Source: Methylobacterium amylolyticum
GTDB lineage: Bacteria; Pseudomonadota; Alphaproteobacteria; Rhizobiales; Beijerinckiaceae
Assembly: GCF_030700245.1 (NCBI RefSeq)
Contig: NZ_JAUYZI010000028.1
Span: 1 to 64,000 of the forward strand
Direction of reading: 5' to 3'
Length of the DNA stretch: 64,000 bases
The notes under the pieces were generated by a model that saw only the letters and a list, made by a program, of their open reading frames with translations, had not been told where the DNA came from and searched no databases. The translations under genes were made by a program, and so were the position numbers. Numbering within the stretch: the first letter of the stretch is position 1; every line of letters starts with the position of its first letter. This document shows, piece by piece, positions 16,301 to 24,582 of this stretch.

Positions 16301-17314
16301 ATGGAAAGGGTCGATGCCGGAACCGGCCCGATGCCCGACTGGCAAAGCCTCTTCGTTTTCCTGGAGCTGGAGCGCAGCGGCAGTTTCCGCGCGGCGTCCG
16401 GGCGCCTCGGACTGTCGATCAACGCGGTCCGGCGCCGGATCGAGCTGCTCGAAGCCAGCGTCGGCGCGCCGCTGATCACGCGCCACATCGACGGCATCCG
16501 GGCGACCGCCGAGGGCCGCGCGGTGCTCGAAGCCGCGGCGCAGATGGAGAGCGCGGCCTTCGGCGTGCTGCGGGCGCGCGACGCCGCCGGGTTCACCGAG
16601 GCCGGCGAGGTTCGGATCGCCGTGACCGAGGGGCTCGGCGCCTTCTGGATCGCCCCGCGCCTCGTGGAGTTCCAGCGCGCCAACCCGCGGCTCACCGTCG
16701 ACCTGCGCTGCGCGATGGAATCGGCCGACGTGCTGCGGCTGGAGGCGGACGTCGCGATCCAGCTCACGCGGCCGACGAGCCCCGACCTGCGCGTGGTCAA
16801 GCTCGGCCGGATGCACGTGATGCCCTACGCGGCCGCGGTCTACGCGGATCTCTACGGCCTGCCCGACCGGGCGGCCGATCTCGTCCGCCACCGGATCGTC
16901 GTCCAGTCCGGCGGCCAGACGATCAACCTCTCGGACTACGCCCGCGCCCTGGACGGCTTTCCGGAAACGGTCTCGGTCGCGCTGAAGTGCAATACGAGCA
17001 GCGCCTATTACTGGGCGATCGCCCGGGGGGCGGGGATCGGCCTGCTGCCGACCTACGCGAGCCCCAGCGGCGCACGCGTGATCCCGGTGGACAATCTCGG
17101 CCATTTCGGCCTCGATATCTGGCTGACCTATCACCCCGACGCCGAGCGCATCGGCCGGGTGCGCCGGACGATCGACTGGCTGCGCGCCTCCTTCGACCCG
17201 GTGCGCTTCCCCTGGTTCGGCGACGCCTTCATCCACCCCCGCGACCTGCCCGCCAAGCTGCGCCGCGGGGCGATGCCCGAGCTGCTGCCGGAGTTCACGG
17301 AGGTGACGGACTGA
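16301..17314 (+). CDS. LysR-family transcriptional regulator (337 aa)
   Basis: The N-terminal winged helix-turn-helix is at residues about 12-75 (LFVFLELERSGSFRAASGRL then SINAVRRRIELLEASVGAPL), followed by a linker and a periplasmic-binding-protein-like effector domain. The C-terminal end is longer than usual and rich in aromatic and basic residues (FGDAFIHPRDLPAKLRRG). It is transcribed away from the GNAT/isochorismatase operon with less than 100 nt between them, so it is the best candidate for that operon's regulator; control of the downstream urease genes is also possible but separated by a hairpin. Confidence 0.88.
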   Translation: MERVDAGTGPMPDWQSLFVFLELERSGSFRAASGRLGLSINAVRRRIELLEASVGAPLITRHIDGIRATAEGRAVLEAAAQMESAAFGVLRARDAAGFTEAGEVRIAVTEGLGAFWIAPRLVEFQRANPRLTVDLRCAMESADVLRLEADVAIQLTRPTSPDLRVVKLGRMHVMPYAAAVYADLYGLPDRAADLVRHRIVVQSGGQTINLSDYARALDGFPETVSVALKCNTSSAYYWAIARGAGIGLLPTYASPSGARVIPVDNLGHFGLDIWLTYHPDAERIGRVRRTIDWLRASFDPVRFPWFGDAFIHPRDLPAKLRRGAMPELLPEFTEVTD

Positions 17315-17349
17315 TCCGCCCGCGCGGCGCTCGGGCGCCGTCCGGATCC

Positions 17350-17382
17350 GCGTGGCGGAGCGATCCGACGGATCCGCCACGC
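17350..17382. terminator. Hairpin between the LysR gene and urease (possible terminator)
   Basis: Arms GCGTGGCGGA and TCCGCCACGC form a perfect 10-bp stem around a 13-nt loop, 35 nt downstream of the LysR stop. There is no T-run after it, so it is not a classical intrinsic terminator. It may still separate the regulator from the urease transcript, or stabilise an mRNA end. Confidence 0.35.
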
Positions 17383-17520
17383 GCCCTCCCGACGGGAGCG
17401 GCGCCGGGCCCCGGCCCCCCCGGATCCGCCCTCCGATTCGCCCGCCGATTCGCCCTTGACCCCATTCCGCGCATGATCCTTGCTCCGCCGCGACGGAACG
17501 GGCGAACGGGCGAGACGACG

Positions 17521-18141
17521 GTGCTGCTGACACCCCGCGAGAAGGACAAGCTGCTGATCGCCATGGCGGCGCAGGTGGCGCGCAACCGCCTCGCCCGCGG
17601 GGTGAAGCTCAACCATCCGGAGGCGGTGGCGCTGATCACCGATTTCGTCGTCGAGGGCGCCCGCGACGGGCGCTCCGTCGCCGAGCTGATGCGGGACGGG
17701 GGCACCGTGCTCACCGCCGATCAGGTGATGCCGGGCGTGCCCGAGATGATCCACGACATCCAGGTCGAGGCGACCTTCCCCGACGGCACCAAGCTCGTGA
17801 CCGTGCACCAACCGATCCGCGGCGCGGCCTCCCACGACGTGCCCGGCGCGGTGACCACGCTGCCCGGCGAGATCGTCTTCAACGCCGACGCCGAGCGGAC
17901 GACCCTGGAGGTCGCCAACACCGGCGACCGACCGATCCAGGTCGGCTCGCACTACCACTTCTTCGAGGTCAACCCCGGCCTCGTCTTCGACCGGGAGCGG
18001 GCGCGCGGCCGACGCCTCGACATCGCCCCGGGGACCGCCGTGCGCTTCGAGCCCGGCTCGACGCGGGAGGTGACGCTGGTTCCGCTGTCCGGCTTGCGGG
18101 CGGTGTACGGGTTCCGCGGCGACGTGATGGGACCGTTGTGA
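17521..18141 (+). CDS. ureAB: Urease gamma/beta fusion subunit (206 aa)
   Basis: Residues 1-100 are a complete gamma subunit (LLTPREKDKLLIAMAAQVAR, GVKLNHPEAVALITDFVVEG, ending at VHQPIRG), joined by a short linker to a complete beta subunit (LPGEIVFNADAERTTLEVAN, GSHYHFFEVNP, YGFRGDVMGPL). Fused gamma/beta subunits are known in several bacteria, including the UreA of Helicobacter. The GTG at 17521 gives the standard N-terminus but its ribosome site is weak. Together with UreC it would form the nickel urease that hydrolyses urea to ammonia and carbamate. Unusually, a toxin-antitoxin pair separates it from ureC. Confidence 0.95.
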   Translation: MLLTPREKDKLLIAMAAQVARNRLARGVKLNHPEAVALITDFVVEGARDGRSVAELMRDGGTVLTADQVMPGVPEMIHDIQVEATFPDGTKLVTVHQPIRGAASHDVPGAVTTLPGEIVFNADAERTTLEVANTGDRPIQVGSHYHFFEVNPGLVFDRERARGRRLDIAPGTAVRFEPGSTREVTLVPLSGLRAVYGFRGDVMGPL

Positions 18142-18145
18142 GCCC

Positions 18146-18175
18146 TTGCCGGCGATGCGTGCCTCTCCTTACAAT
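18146..18175 (+). promoter_or_regulatory. Candidate promoter of the toxin-antitoxin module inside the urease cluster
   Basis: TTGCCG (18146-18151) and TACAAT (18170-18175) are 18 nt apart and resemble sigma-70 -35 and -10 boxes. They lie in the 60-nt gap between ureAB and the antitoxin gene, and the -10 box overlaps the left arm of a palindrome. Transcription from here would read the antitoxin, toxin and ureC. Confidence 0.45.
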
Positions 18176-18195
18176 CTCGTCGCTTGGTAAGGAGA
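18164..18195. promoter_or_regulatory. Inverted repeat overlapping the -10 box and ribosome site of the antitoxin gene
   Basis: TCTCCTTAC (18164-18172) and GTAAGGAGA (18187-18195) are perfect 9-bp inverted arms separated by 14 nt. The left arm overlaps the start of the candidate -10 box and the right arm contains the AAGGAG ribosome site. AbrB-type antitoxins autorepress by binding such palindromes at their own promoter. As RNA the arms could also pair and hide the ribosome site. Confidence 0.5.
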
Positions 18196-18201
18196 TTGCG
18201 G

Positions 18202-18489
18202 GTGAAGGCGATCGAAGCGACCATCACGTCGAAGGGTCAACTCACCGTACCGGCGGCCCTTCGGAAGGCGCTCGGACTCAAGGCCGGCGACAAGCTCGTC
18301 TTCACGCGGGACGCCGAGGGGCGCTTCGTCGTTGACGCCCGCACCGATGCCCTCGCCGACCTGCGCGGCATCGTCGGGTCCGACGCGCCGGGACCGGTCA
18401 GCGGCGCGCAGGTGAAAAACTGGATCGCCGAGAGCCGCACGGACCGCTGGAGGCGGGCGGGCGCGGCGGACGAGGACGGGACCGCGTGA
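18202..18489 (+). CDS. AbrB/MazE/SpoVT-type antitoxin (95 aa)
   Basis: The N-terminal 45 residues form a swapped-hairpin AbrB domain: VKAIEATITSKGQLTVPAAL, then RKALGLKAGDKLVFTRDAEG. The C-terminal half, ending NWIAESRTDRWRRAG, would bind and block the toxin. The GTG at 18202 has AAGGAG at seven bases, the strongest ribosome site in the cluster; TTG codons upstream in frame are rejected because they precede it. The stop overlaps the toxin start by four bases (GTGA). The gene lies between the urease subunit genes and has its own promoter-like boxes and palindrome. Confidence 0.88.
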   Translation: MKAIEATITSKGQLTVPAALRKALGLKAGDKLVFTRDAEGRFVVDARTDALADLRGIVGSDAPGPVSGAQVKNWIAESRTDRWRRAGAADEDGTA

Positions 18490-18902
18490 TCGGCCTCGAC
18501 ACCAACGTGCTGCTGCGCTGGCTCGTGGACACGGCAATCTGGCCCGACGATGCGCCGCAGGAGACGGCGCTGGTCGCCGAGACCTTGGCGCGCCGCGACG
18601 CGCGCTTCTTCGTCAACGTGATCGTTCTCGCCGAGACGGTCTGGGTCCTGGCGCGCCCCTTGCGACAGCGCAAGGCGCTCCTCGTGACGGTCGTTCGCCG
18701 ACTCCTGGGGGCCGCGAACATCGAGATCGACCAGCGCGAGGCGGTGACGCGGGCGCTCGCAGCTTGGGCGACGGGTGCGGGCGACTTCGCCGATCATCTG
18801 CTCGGCGCGCTGAACGAGCAGGCCGGCTGCGCGACGACACTGACCTTCGACCGGAAGGCGGCGCGCGCGGGTCCGTTCACCCATCTGGTCCGGGAGACGT
18901 GA
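18486..18902 (+). CDS. PIN-domain toxin, VapC family (138 aa)
   Basis: The PIN nuclease acidic residues are all present: Asp5 in MIGLDTNVLLRWL, Glu in VIVLAETVWVL, Asp in GDFADHLLGAL and Asp in TLTFDRKA. VapC toxins are Mg-dependent endoribonucleases that often cut tRNA; the cognate antitoxin neutralises them. It is translationally coupled to the AbrB-type antitoxin. Only five bases separate its stop from the ATG of ureC, so ureC must be on the same transcript. Nothing suggests that the toxin is inactive. Confidence 0.88.
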   Translation: MIGLDTNVLLRWLVDTAIWPDDAPQETALVAETLARRDARFFVNVIVLAETVWVLARPLRQRKALLVTVVRRLLGAANIEIDQREAVTRALAAWATGAGDFADHLLGALNEQAGCATTLTFDRKAARAGPFTHLVRET

Positions 18903-18907
18903 CGGGG

Positions 18908-20635
<1,728 letters not shown>

Positions 20636-20672
20636 GTGCGGTAGGATCGCGCGCTGGCGCGGAGTGATGGCG

Positions 20673-21116
20673 ATGGACGCGAGGCCCGCGGGAAATCTCT
20701 ACGAGGCCGATTTCTACGCCTGGGGCCGCCGGCAGGCGCGCGCCATCGCGGCCCGCGAGCACCGCGCCTTCGATATCGAGAACCTGATCGACGAGGTCGA
20801 GTCGGTGGGGCGCAGTCAGCGGGCGGCGATCGAGTCGCATCTGCGGGTTCTCGTCATCCACCTCCTGAAGTTCCGCTACCAGCCGGAGCGCGCCACGGCG
20901 AGCTGGCGCGTCACCCTGCGCGCCCAGAGGCGGGAGATCGAGCGGCTCGTGGCACGAAGCCCCAGCCTGCGCGGCTATCCGGCCGAGATCCTGGGGGAGG
21001 CCTACCGCGACGCGGTCCGCGGGGCGGCGCGGGAGACGGGCCTGCCCGAGGACCGATTCCCGGCGTCGATACCGTTCACGCTGGACCAGATCCTCGATCC
21101 CGGGTTCGAGCCCTGA
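20673..21116 (+). CDS. DUF29-family protein (147 aa)
   Basis: The N-terminus YEADFYAWGRRQARAI and the central NLIDEVESVGRSQRAAIESHL, followed by HLLKFRYQPERATASWRVTL and a C-terminal FPASIPFTLDQILDPGFEP, are the DUF29 signature. The family is abundant in cyanobacteria and Methylobacterium and has no established function; it is all-helical. The ATG at 20673 is preferred to upstream GTG and ATG codons because GGAG lies eight bases before it. The gene is 37 nt after ureC and overlaps the next DUF29 gene by one base, so both are within the urease transcript. Confidence 0.85.
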   Translation: MDARPAGNLYEADFYAWGRRQARAIAAREHRAFDIENLIDEVESVGRSQRAAIESHLRVLVIHLLKFRYQPERATASWRVTLRAQRREIERLVARSPSLRGYPAEILGEAYRDAVRGAARETGLPEDRFPASIPFTLDQILDPGFEP

Positions 21117-21622
21117 TGCCGCGCACCCGCGCCGCAGCGGCCGATGACCGGTTCGAGGCCGACCTCGCCGCCTGGGCGGACGCGCAGGCCCGTGCCCTGC
21201 GCGAGGGGCGTAGCGCGGATCTCGACGCCGCCCACCTCGCGCGCCTCGTCGAGGATCTGGCGCTGGAGCGGAAGACCGAGTTGCAGGCCCGTCTCGGCGT
21301 GATCCTGACGGGTCTTCTGCGCTGGGCGGAGCAGGTCGATCTGCGCGGCCATTCCTGGGCGGCGACCATCGACATCCAGCGCCTTCAGGTGGACGCCATC
21401 CTGGAGGAGAGCCCGAGCTTGCGCCCGGCGGTGGCGGACCTGATCGCCGCCGCCTATCCCGAGGCGAAGGCGCGCGCCGTTCTGGAGAGCGCGCTGTTCG
21501 ACGAATCCTTCTCCGAATCCTGCCCCTTCACGGACGACGAGGTTCTGCGCGTGGGTTTCCTGCCCGATCCCTACGGCGACGACGCCGTCCGCGGCGCGGG
21601 ATGGTGGAAGCGCCACCCGTGA
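21116..21622 (+). CDS. DUF29-family protein, second copy (168 aa)
   Basis: A diverged DUF29 protein: FEADLAAWADAQARALREGR, then HLARLVEDLALERKTELQAR, a GLLRWAEQVD stretch in place of the usual HLLKxxYQP, and a C-terminal ESCPFTDDEVLRVGFLPDPYG. The start overlaps the first DUF29 stop (TGATG) and its end overlaps the ureE gene by four bases or more. Tight overlap on both sides suggests co-translation. The two copies differ enough to be an old duplication. No catalytic residues can be proposed. Confidence 0.82.
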   Translation: MPRTRAAAADDRFEADLAAWADAQARALREGRSADLDAAHLARLVEDLALERKTELQARLGVILTGLLRWAEQVDLRGHSWAATIDIQRLQVDAILEESPSLRPAVADLIAAAYPEAKARAVLESALFDESFSESCPFTDDEVLRVGFLPDPYGDDAVRGAGWWKRHP

Positions 21623-22110
21623 TCCGCGCCACCCGCATCCTCCGCGCCGACGCGCTCACTGGCGGCGAGATCGTCGACCGGGTCGTGCTCGACCACGGCG
21701 ACCGGCACCGGCGGCGGACCAGCATGCGGGCGGTGGGCGGGCTGGCGTTCCTGCTCGATCTGCCCCGGGCCGTGGTGCTCGACGACGGCGACGCGCTGGT
21801 GCTGGAGGACGGCCGGCTCGTCTGGGTCGAGGCGGCGGCGGAGCGGCTCCTGGAGATCCGGGCGCCGAGCGAGCACGCCCTGCGGCGGCTGATCTGGCAC
21901 ATCGGCAACCGGCACATCCCGGCCGAGATTGGCGCGGACGCGGTGTGGATCGCCGACGACCACGTGCTCGCCGAGATGGTGCGGGGGCTCGGCGGCACCG
22001 CCGAGCCGGTCGAGCGGCCGTTCCGGCCGGAGGGCGGCGCCTATGCAGGCGGGCACGGCCAAGCCCACGGCCACTTGCACGGTCACGCCCACGGCCATCA
22101 CCATGACTGA
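21619..22110 (+). CDS. ureE: Urease accessory protein UreE, nickel chaperone (163 aa)
   Basis: The protein has the UreE N-terminal domain (IRATRILRADALTG, then DHGDRHRRRTSMRAVGGLAFLLDLP), the central ferredoxin-like metal domain with WHIGNRHIPAEI carrying the conserved metal-binding His, and a histidine-rich C-terminus (GHLHGHAHGHHHD) expected to store or deliver nickel. The GTG at 21619 overlaps the DUF29 stop (GTGA); an ATG at 21601 would add six residues. The gene overlaps ureF by eight bases. Confidence 0.93.
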   Translation: MIRATRILRADALTGGEIVDRVVLDHGDRHRRRTSMRAVGGLAFLLDLPRAVVLDDGDALVLEDGRLVWVEAAAERLLEIRAPSEHALRRLIWHIGNRHIPAEIGADAVWIADDHVLAEMVRGLGGTAEPVERPFRPEGGAYAGGHGQAHGHLHGHAHGHHHD

Positions 22111-22789
22111 CGGCGCGGTCAAGGCGCTGCGGCTGATGGCGTGGCTGTCGCCGGGCTATCCGGTGGGGGCCTACGCCTACTCGCACGGCCTGGAGGCGGC
22201 GGTCGAGGCGGGGGACGTGCGCGACGAGGCCGGCCTGAGCGCGTGGCTCGACGACGTCTGCGCGCGCGGGTCGCTGCGCAACGACCTGATCCTCGCCGCC
22301 CACGCCCGGCGCGCCGCGGCGGCGGGCGACGCGGCGGGCCTCGACGCGCTGAACGCCCTCGCCCTGGCGCTCGCGCCCTCGCGCGAATTGCACCTGGAGA
22401 CGAGCCAGCAGGGCCGCAGCTTCCTCGACGCCACCCTCGGGGCGTGGCCCTGCCCGGACCTGCACACGCTCGCGCACGCCCTCGACGGGTCGGTCGCCTA
22501 CCCGGTCGCGGTCGGCGCGGCGGCGGGGGCGCACGGGATGGCGCCGGGCCCGGTGCTCGCCGCCTACGGGCTCGCCTTCGTCCAGAACCTCGTCTCGGCG
22601 GCGCTGCGCGCGGCCCCCGTGGGGCAGGCCGCCGGCACCCGGGTGGTCGCGGCGCTGACGCCGGCCGTGGCCGGTCTCGCCGCCGAGGCGGAGCGCGCCG
22701 ATCTCGACGCGCTCGGCTCCGCCTGCTTCCGCCTCGATCTCGGCTCGTTCCGGCACGAGACGCAGTATTCCCGCATCTTCCGATCCTGA
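22103..22789 (+). CDS. ureF: Urease accessory protein UreF (228 aa)
   Basis: UreF is recognised by LMAWLSPGYPVGAYAYSHGLE near the N-terminus, RNDLILAAHA, a central GSVAYPVAVGAAAGAHGM and the C-terminal FRHETQYSRIFRS. It acts with UreD and UreG in the chaperone complex that loads nickel into the apo-urease; UreF is thought to regulate UreG GTPase activity. It starts within the last codons of ureE (ATGACTGA) and is followed by ureG eight bases later. A ureD partner is not seen in this window. Confidence 0.94.
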   Translation: MTDGAVKALRLMAWLSPGYPVGAYAYSHGLEAAVEAGDVRDEAGLSAWLDDVCARGSLRNDLILAAHARRAAAAGDAAGLDALNALALALAPSRELHLETSQQGRSFLDATLGAWPCPDLHTLAHALDGSVAYPVAVGAAAGAHGMAPGPVLAAYGLAFVQNLVSAALRAAPVGQAAGTRVVAALTPAVAGLAAEAERADLDALGSACFRLDLGSFRHETQYSRIFRS

Positions 22790-22797
22790 GGCGCCCG

Positions 22798-23442
22798 ATG
22801 ATGTCCTCGAACGGCCCCGTCAACGGCCCCGTCAACGGCCCCTTGCGCGTCGGCATCGGCGGCCCGGTCGGCTCCGGCAAGACGGCGCTGATGGAGCAGC
22901 TCTGCAAGCGGTTCCGCGACCGCTACGAGATCTGCGCCATCACCAACGACATCTACACGAAGGAGGACGCGCGCATCCTCACCGTGGCCGGCGCCCTGCC
23001 GGAGGAGCGCATCCTCGGCGTCGAGACCGGGGGCTGCCCGCACACGGCGATCCGCGAGGACGCCTCGATCAACCTCGCCGCGGTGGCCGAGATGAGCCGG
23101 CGATTTCCCCGGCTCGACCTCGTTCTGATCGAATCGGGCGGCGACAACCTCGCCGCGACCTTCTCGCCGGAACTCGCCGACATCACCCTCTACGTGATCG
23201 ACGTGGCCGGCGGCGAGAAGATCCCGCGCAAGGGCGGCCCCGGCATCACCCGCTCGGACCTGCTGATCGTCAACAAGACCGACCTCGCGCCGCTGGTGGG
23301 CGCGGATCTCGCGGTGATGGAATCCGACACCCGGCGGATGCGCGGGCAGCGCCCCTACGTGTTCGCCTCACTGCGCGCGGGCGACGGGGCGGACGCGGTC
23401 GCCCGCTTCGTCGAAGAGGCCGGTGGGCTCGGCCGGACCTGA
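22798..23442 (+). CDS. ureG: Urease accessory protein UreG, GTPase (214 aa)
   Basis: A SIMIBI-class GTPase with P-loop GIGGPVGSGKTAL, the metal-binding CPH motif in GGCPHTAIREDAS, the IESGGDNLAATFSP stretch and NKTDLAPLVG for guanine recognition. It hydrolyses GTP to drive nickel insertion into urease. Two adjacent ATG codons at 22798 and 22801 follow a GAGG. The first residues contain a short NGPV repeat caused by tandem 12-bp DNA units. It is the last gene of the urease cluster; a large inverted repeat follows about 100 nt downstream. Confidence 0.96.
   Translation: MMSSNGPVNGPVNGPLRVGIGGPVGSGKTALMEQLCKRFRDRYEICAITNDIYTKEDARILTVAGALPEERILGVETGGCPHTAIREDASINLAAVAEMSRRFPRLDLVLIESGGDNLAATFSPELADITLYVIDVAGGEKIPRKGGPGITRSDLLIVNKTDLAPLVGADLAVMESDTRRMRGQRPYVFASLRAGDGADAVARFVEEAGGLGRT
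22810..22842 (+). repeat. Short tandem repeat in the 5' end of ureG
   Basis: The 12-bp unit AACGGCCCCGTC occurs twice and then partly a third time, encoding NGPVNGPVNGP before the P-loop. Because the unit is a multiple of three, changes in copy number would only vary the disordered N-terminal tail length. Confidence 0.8.
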
Positions 23443-23543
23443 CCGTCTCCGCGCCGGTTGGAGCCGTTCCCGATCGCGGTGCACCCGGTCCACGACAGTT
23501 CGGAGTTTGCGTCGGCGTTTGCGTCGGCCGATCCCGCCAACCC

Positions 23544-23657
23544 CCTCATCCTGAGGTGCCGGTGCGAAGCGGAGGCCTCGAAGGAGACCTCCCGCCGGCC
23601 GCGCGATCCCTGGAGGTCTCCTTCGAGGCCCGCTCTCGCGGGCACCTCAGGATGAGG
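23544..23657. repeat. Nested perfect inverted repeat element (family A)
   Basis: Outer arms of 17 bp (CCTCATCCTGAGGTGCC at 23544-23560 and its complement at 23641-23657) enclose inner arms of 19 bp (23574-23592 and 23612-23630, GGCCTCGAAGGAGACCTCC and complement). Both arm pairs are perfect. The whole could fold into a long two-part hairpin in RNA. Elements of this type are dispersed in genomes of Methylobacterium relatives; here it is the only copy in the window. Confidence 0.85.
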
Positions 23658-23766
23658 ATCAGGGTCGGAAACACCCCTCGGTTCGCCGCGCCGTGTACTC
23701 TGCGCGTGGCAATCATGCACGGCTCTGATACGGCTTCCGGCTGAAGGGTTCGGGATCGACGCTCTC

Positions 23767-23858
23767 CGTCTTTGCGAGCGGAGCGAAGCAATCCAGGGGC
23801 GCCACCGTCTCAAACCGCGCGCTGCCCTGGGTCGCTTCGCCTACGGCTCGCGATGACG
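23767..23858. repeat. Imperfect inverted repeat element (family B, copy 1)
   Basis: The left arm (about 23767-23798, containing GCGAGCGGAGCGAAGCAATC) and the right arm (23825-23858, containing GGTCGCTTCGCCTACGGCTC) are imperfect complements ending in CGTC and GACG. A second copy of the same family lies at 32887-32977. The element looks like a REP/BIME-style palindrome. Confidence 0.8.
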
Positions 23859-23961
23859 GCGTGGGCCCGGATCACCGAGCGGTTCACCCGGAAACGGTAT
23901 GAGCCTTCGATTCGACGCGCTTTCTCGCGCCGATCCGGTATCAGCCTCGGCGGAGAGCGCT

Positions 23962-24198
23962 CTAATGTTCGGCGGAGGCCGAGCGCGCGCGGGTGCTGCG
24001 CGCGGTACCCATCAGCGCGTCGAGGCGGCTCATGCGGTTCGCGAAGCGATCCATCGCGGCCGCGCGGGCCTTGACCGCCGGGTTGACCGGGGCGGGCGCG
24101 GCGACGCGGGCGGTGTGGCGCGCGGGGCGGGCCTCGGCCGGCCGAAGCGGGACCACGAGCGCGGCGGCCAGCGCGAGAAGGGTCAGGACGCGGGTCAT
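23962..24198 (-). CDS. Small secreted protein, function unknown (78 aa)
   Basis: The ATG at 24198 begins MTRVLTLLALAAALVVPLRP followed by AEA, a good Sec signal peptide with a cleavage site around residue 23. The mature part is short, basic and Ala/Arg/Met-rich (AMDRFANRMSRLDALMG), with no cysteine or recognised domain. Upstream in-frame ATG codons would bury the signal peptide and are rejected. It is divergent from the DUF3311 gene. Support is from the signal peptide and coding pattern only. Confidence 0.55.
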   Translation of the reverse strand: MTRVLTLLALAAALVVPLRPAEARPARHTARVAAPAPVNPAVKARAAAMDRFANRMSRLDALMGTARSTRARSASAEH

Positions 24199-24378
24199 GG
24201 CGGGCAATCCCCGAGGGGCCCGCATTCTGCGCGCGGGCGGATCGAGGGAGCTTAAGCGCGGCAGTCGCGGATTCGTGTGCGCCAGCGCACGGCCCGGCGC
24301 CCGCACCGGGATGAACCGGGGGGCGGCCCCGGCGTTCAGGCAGATCGGGCCCGCGGGGTCCGCCCGGAACCGCGCCCG

Positions 24379-24582
24379 ATGCAGTCGATCCGGTGGCTCG
24401 CCGCCCTGCCGTTCCTCGGGATGCTGGTCGGGCCGTTCTTCCTCAACCGCGTCGAGCCCTACATCCTCGGCCTGCCGCTGCTGCTGGCGTGGCTGGTGGC
24501 CTGCGTGGTCGGCACCGCCGCGGTGATGGCGGTGATCTACGTCGCCGATCCGGAGAACCGCCGCCCGGAGGATCGGCGATGA
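24379..24582 (+). CDS. DUF3311 membrane protein (67 aa)
   Basis: Two hydrophobic helices with short connecting turn: LAALPFLGMLVGPFFLNRVEPYILGLPLLLAWLVACVVG, ending in a charged ENRRPEDRR tail after a VIYVADP segment, which is the DUF3311 pattern. Such small proteins are regularly encoded directly before MctP-type sodium:solute symporters and are believed to form a unit with them. The stop overlaps the symporter start (ATGA). The function is not established. Confidence 0.85.
   Translation: MQSIRWLAALPFLGMLVGPFFLNRVEPYILGLPLLLAWLVACVVGTAAVMAVIYVADPENRRPEDRR

Larger units (their letters stand above)
23443..23961. other. Intergenic region with two palindromic repeat elements
   Basis: This 519-nt gap after ureG holds no gene that I can support. 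It contains two unrelated large inverted repeats, described separately at 23544 and 23767. The rest is unremarkable GC-rich sequence. Confidence 0.6.

Noticed and set aside
18202..18902. Toxin-antitoxin pair as part of a larger mobile or defence island
   Set aside because: No transposase, integrase or direct repeats flank it. The urease genes continue directly on both sides.
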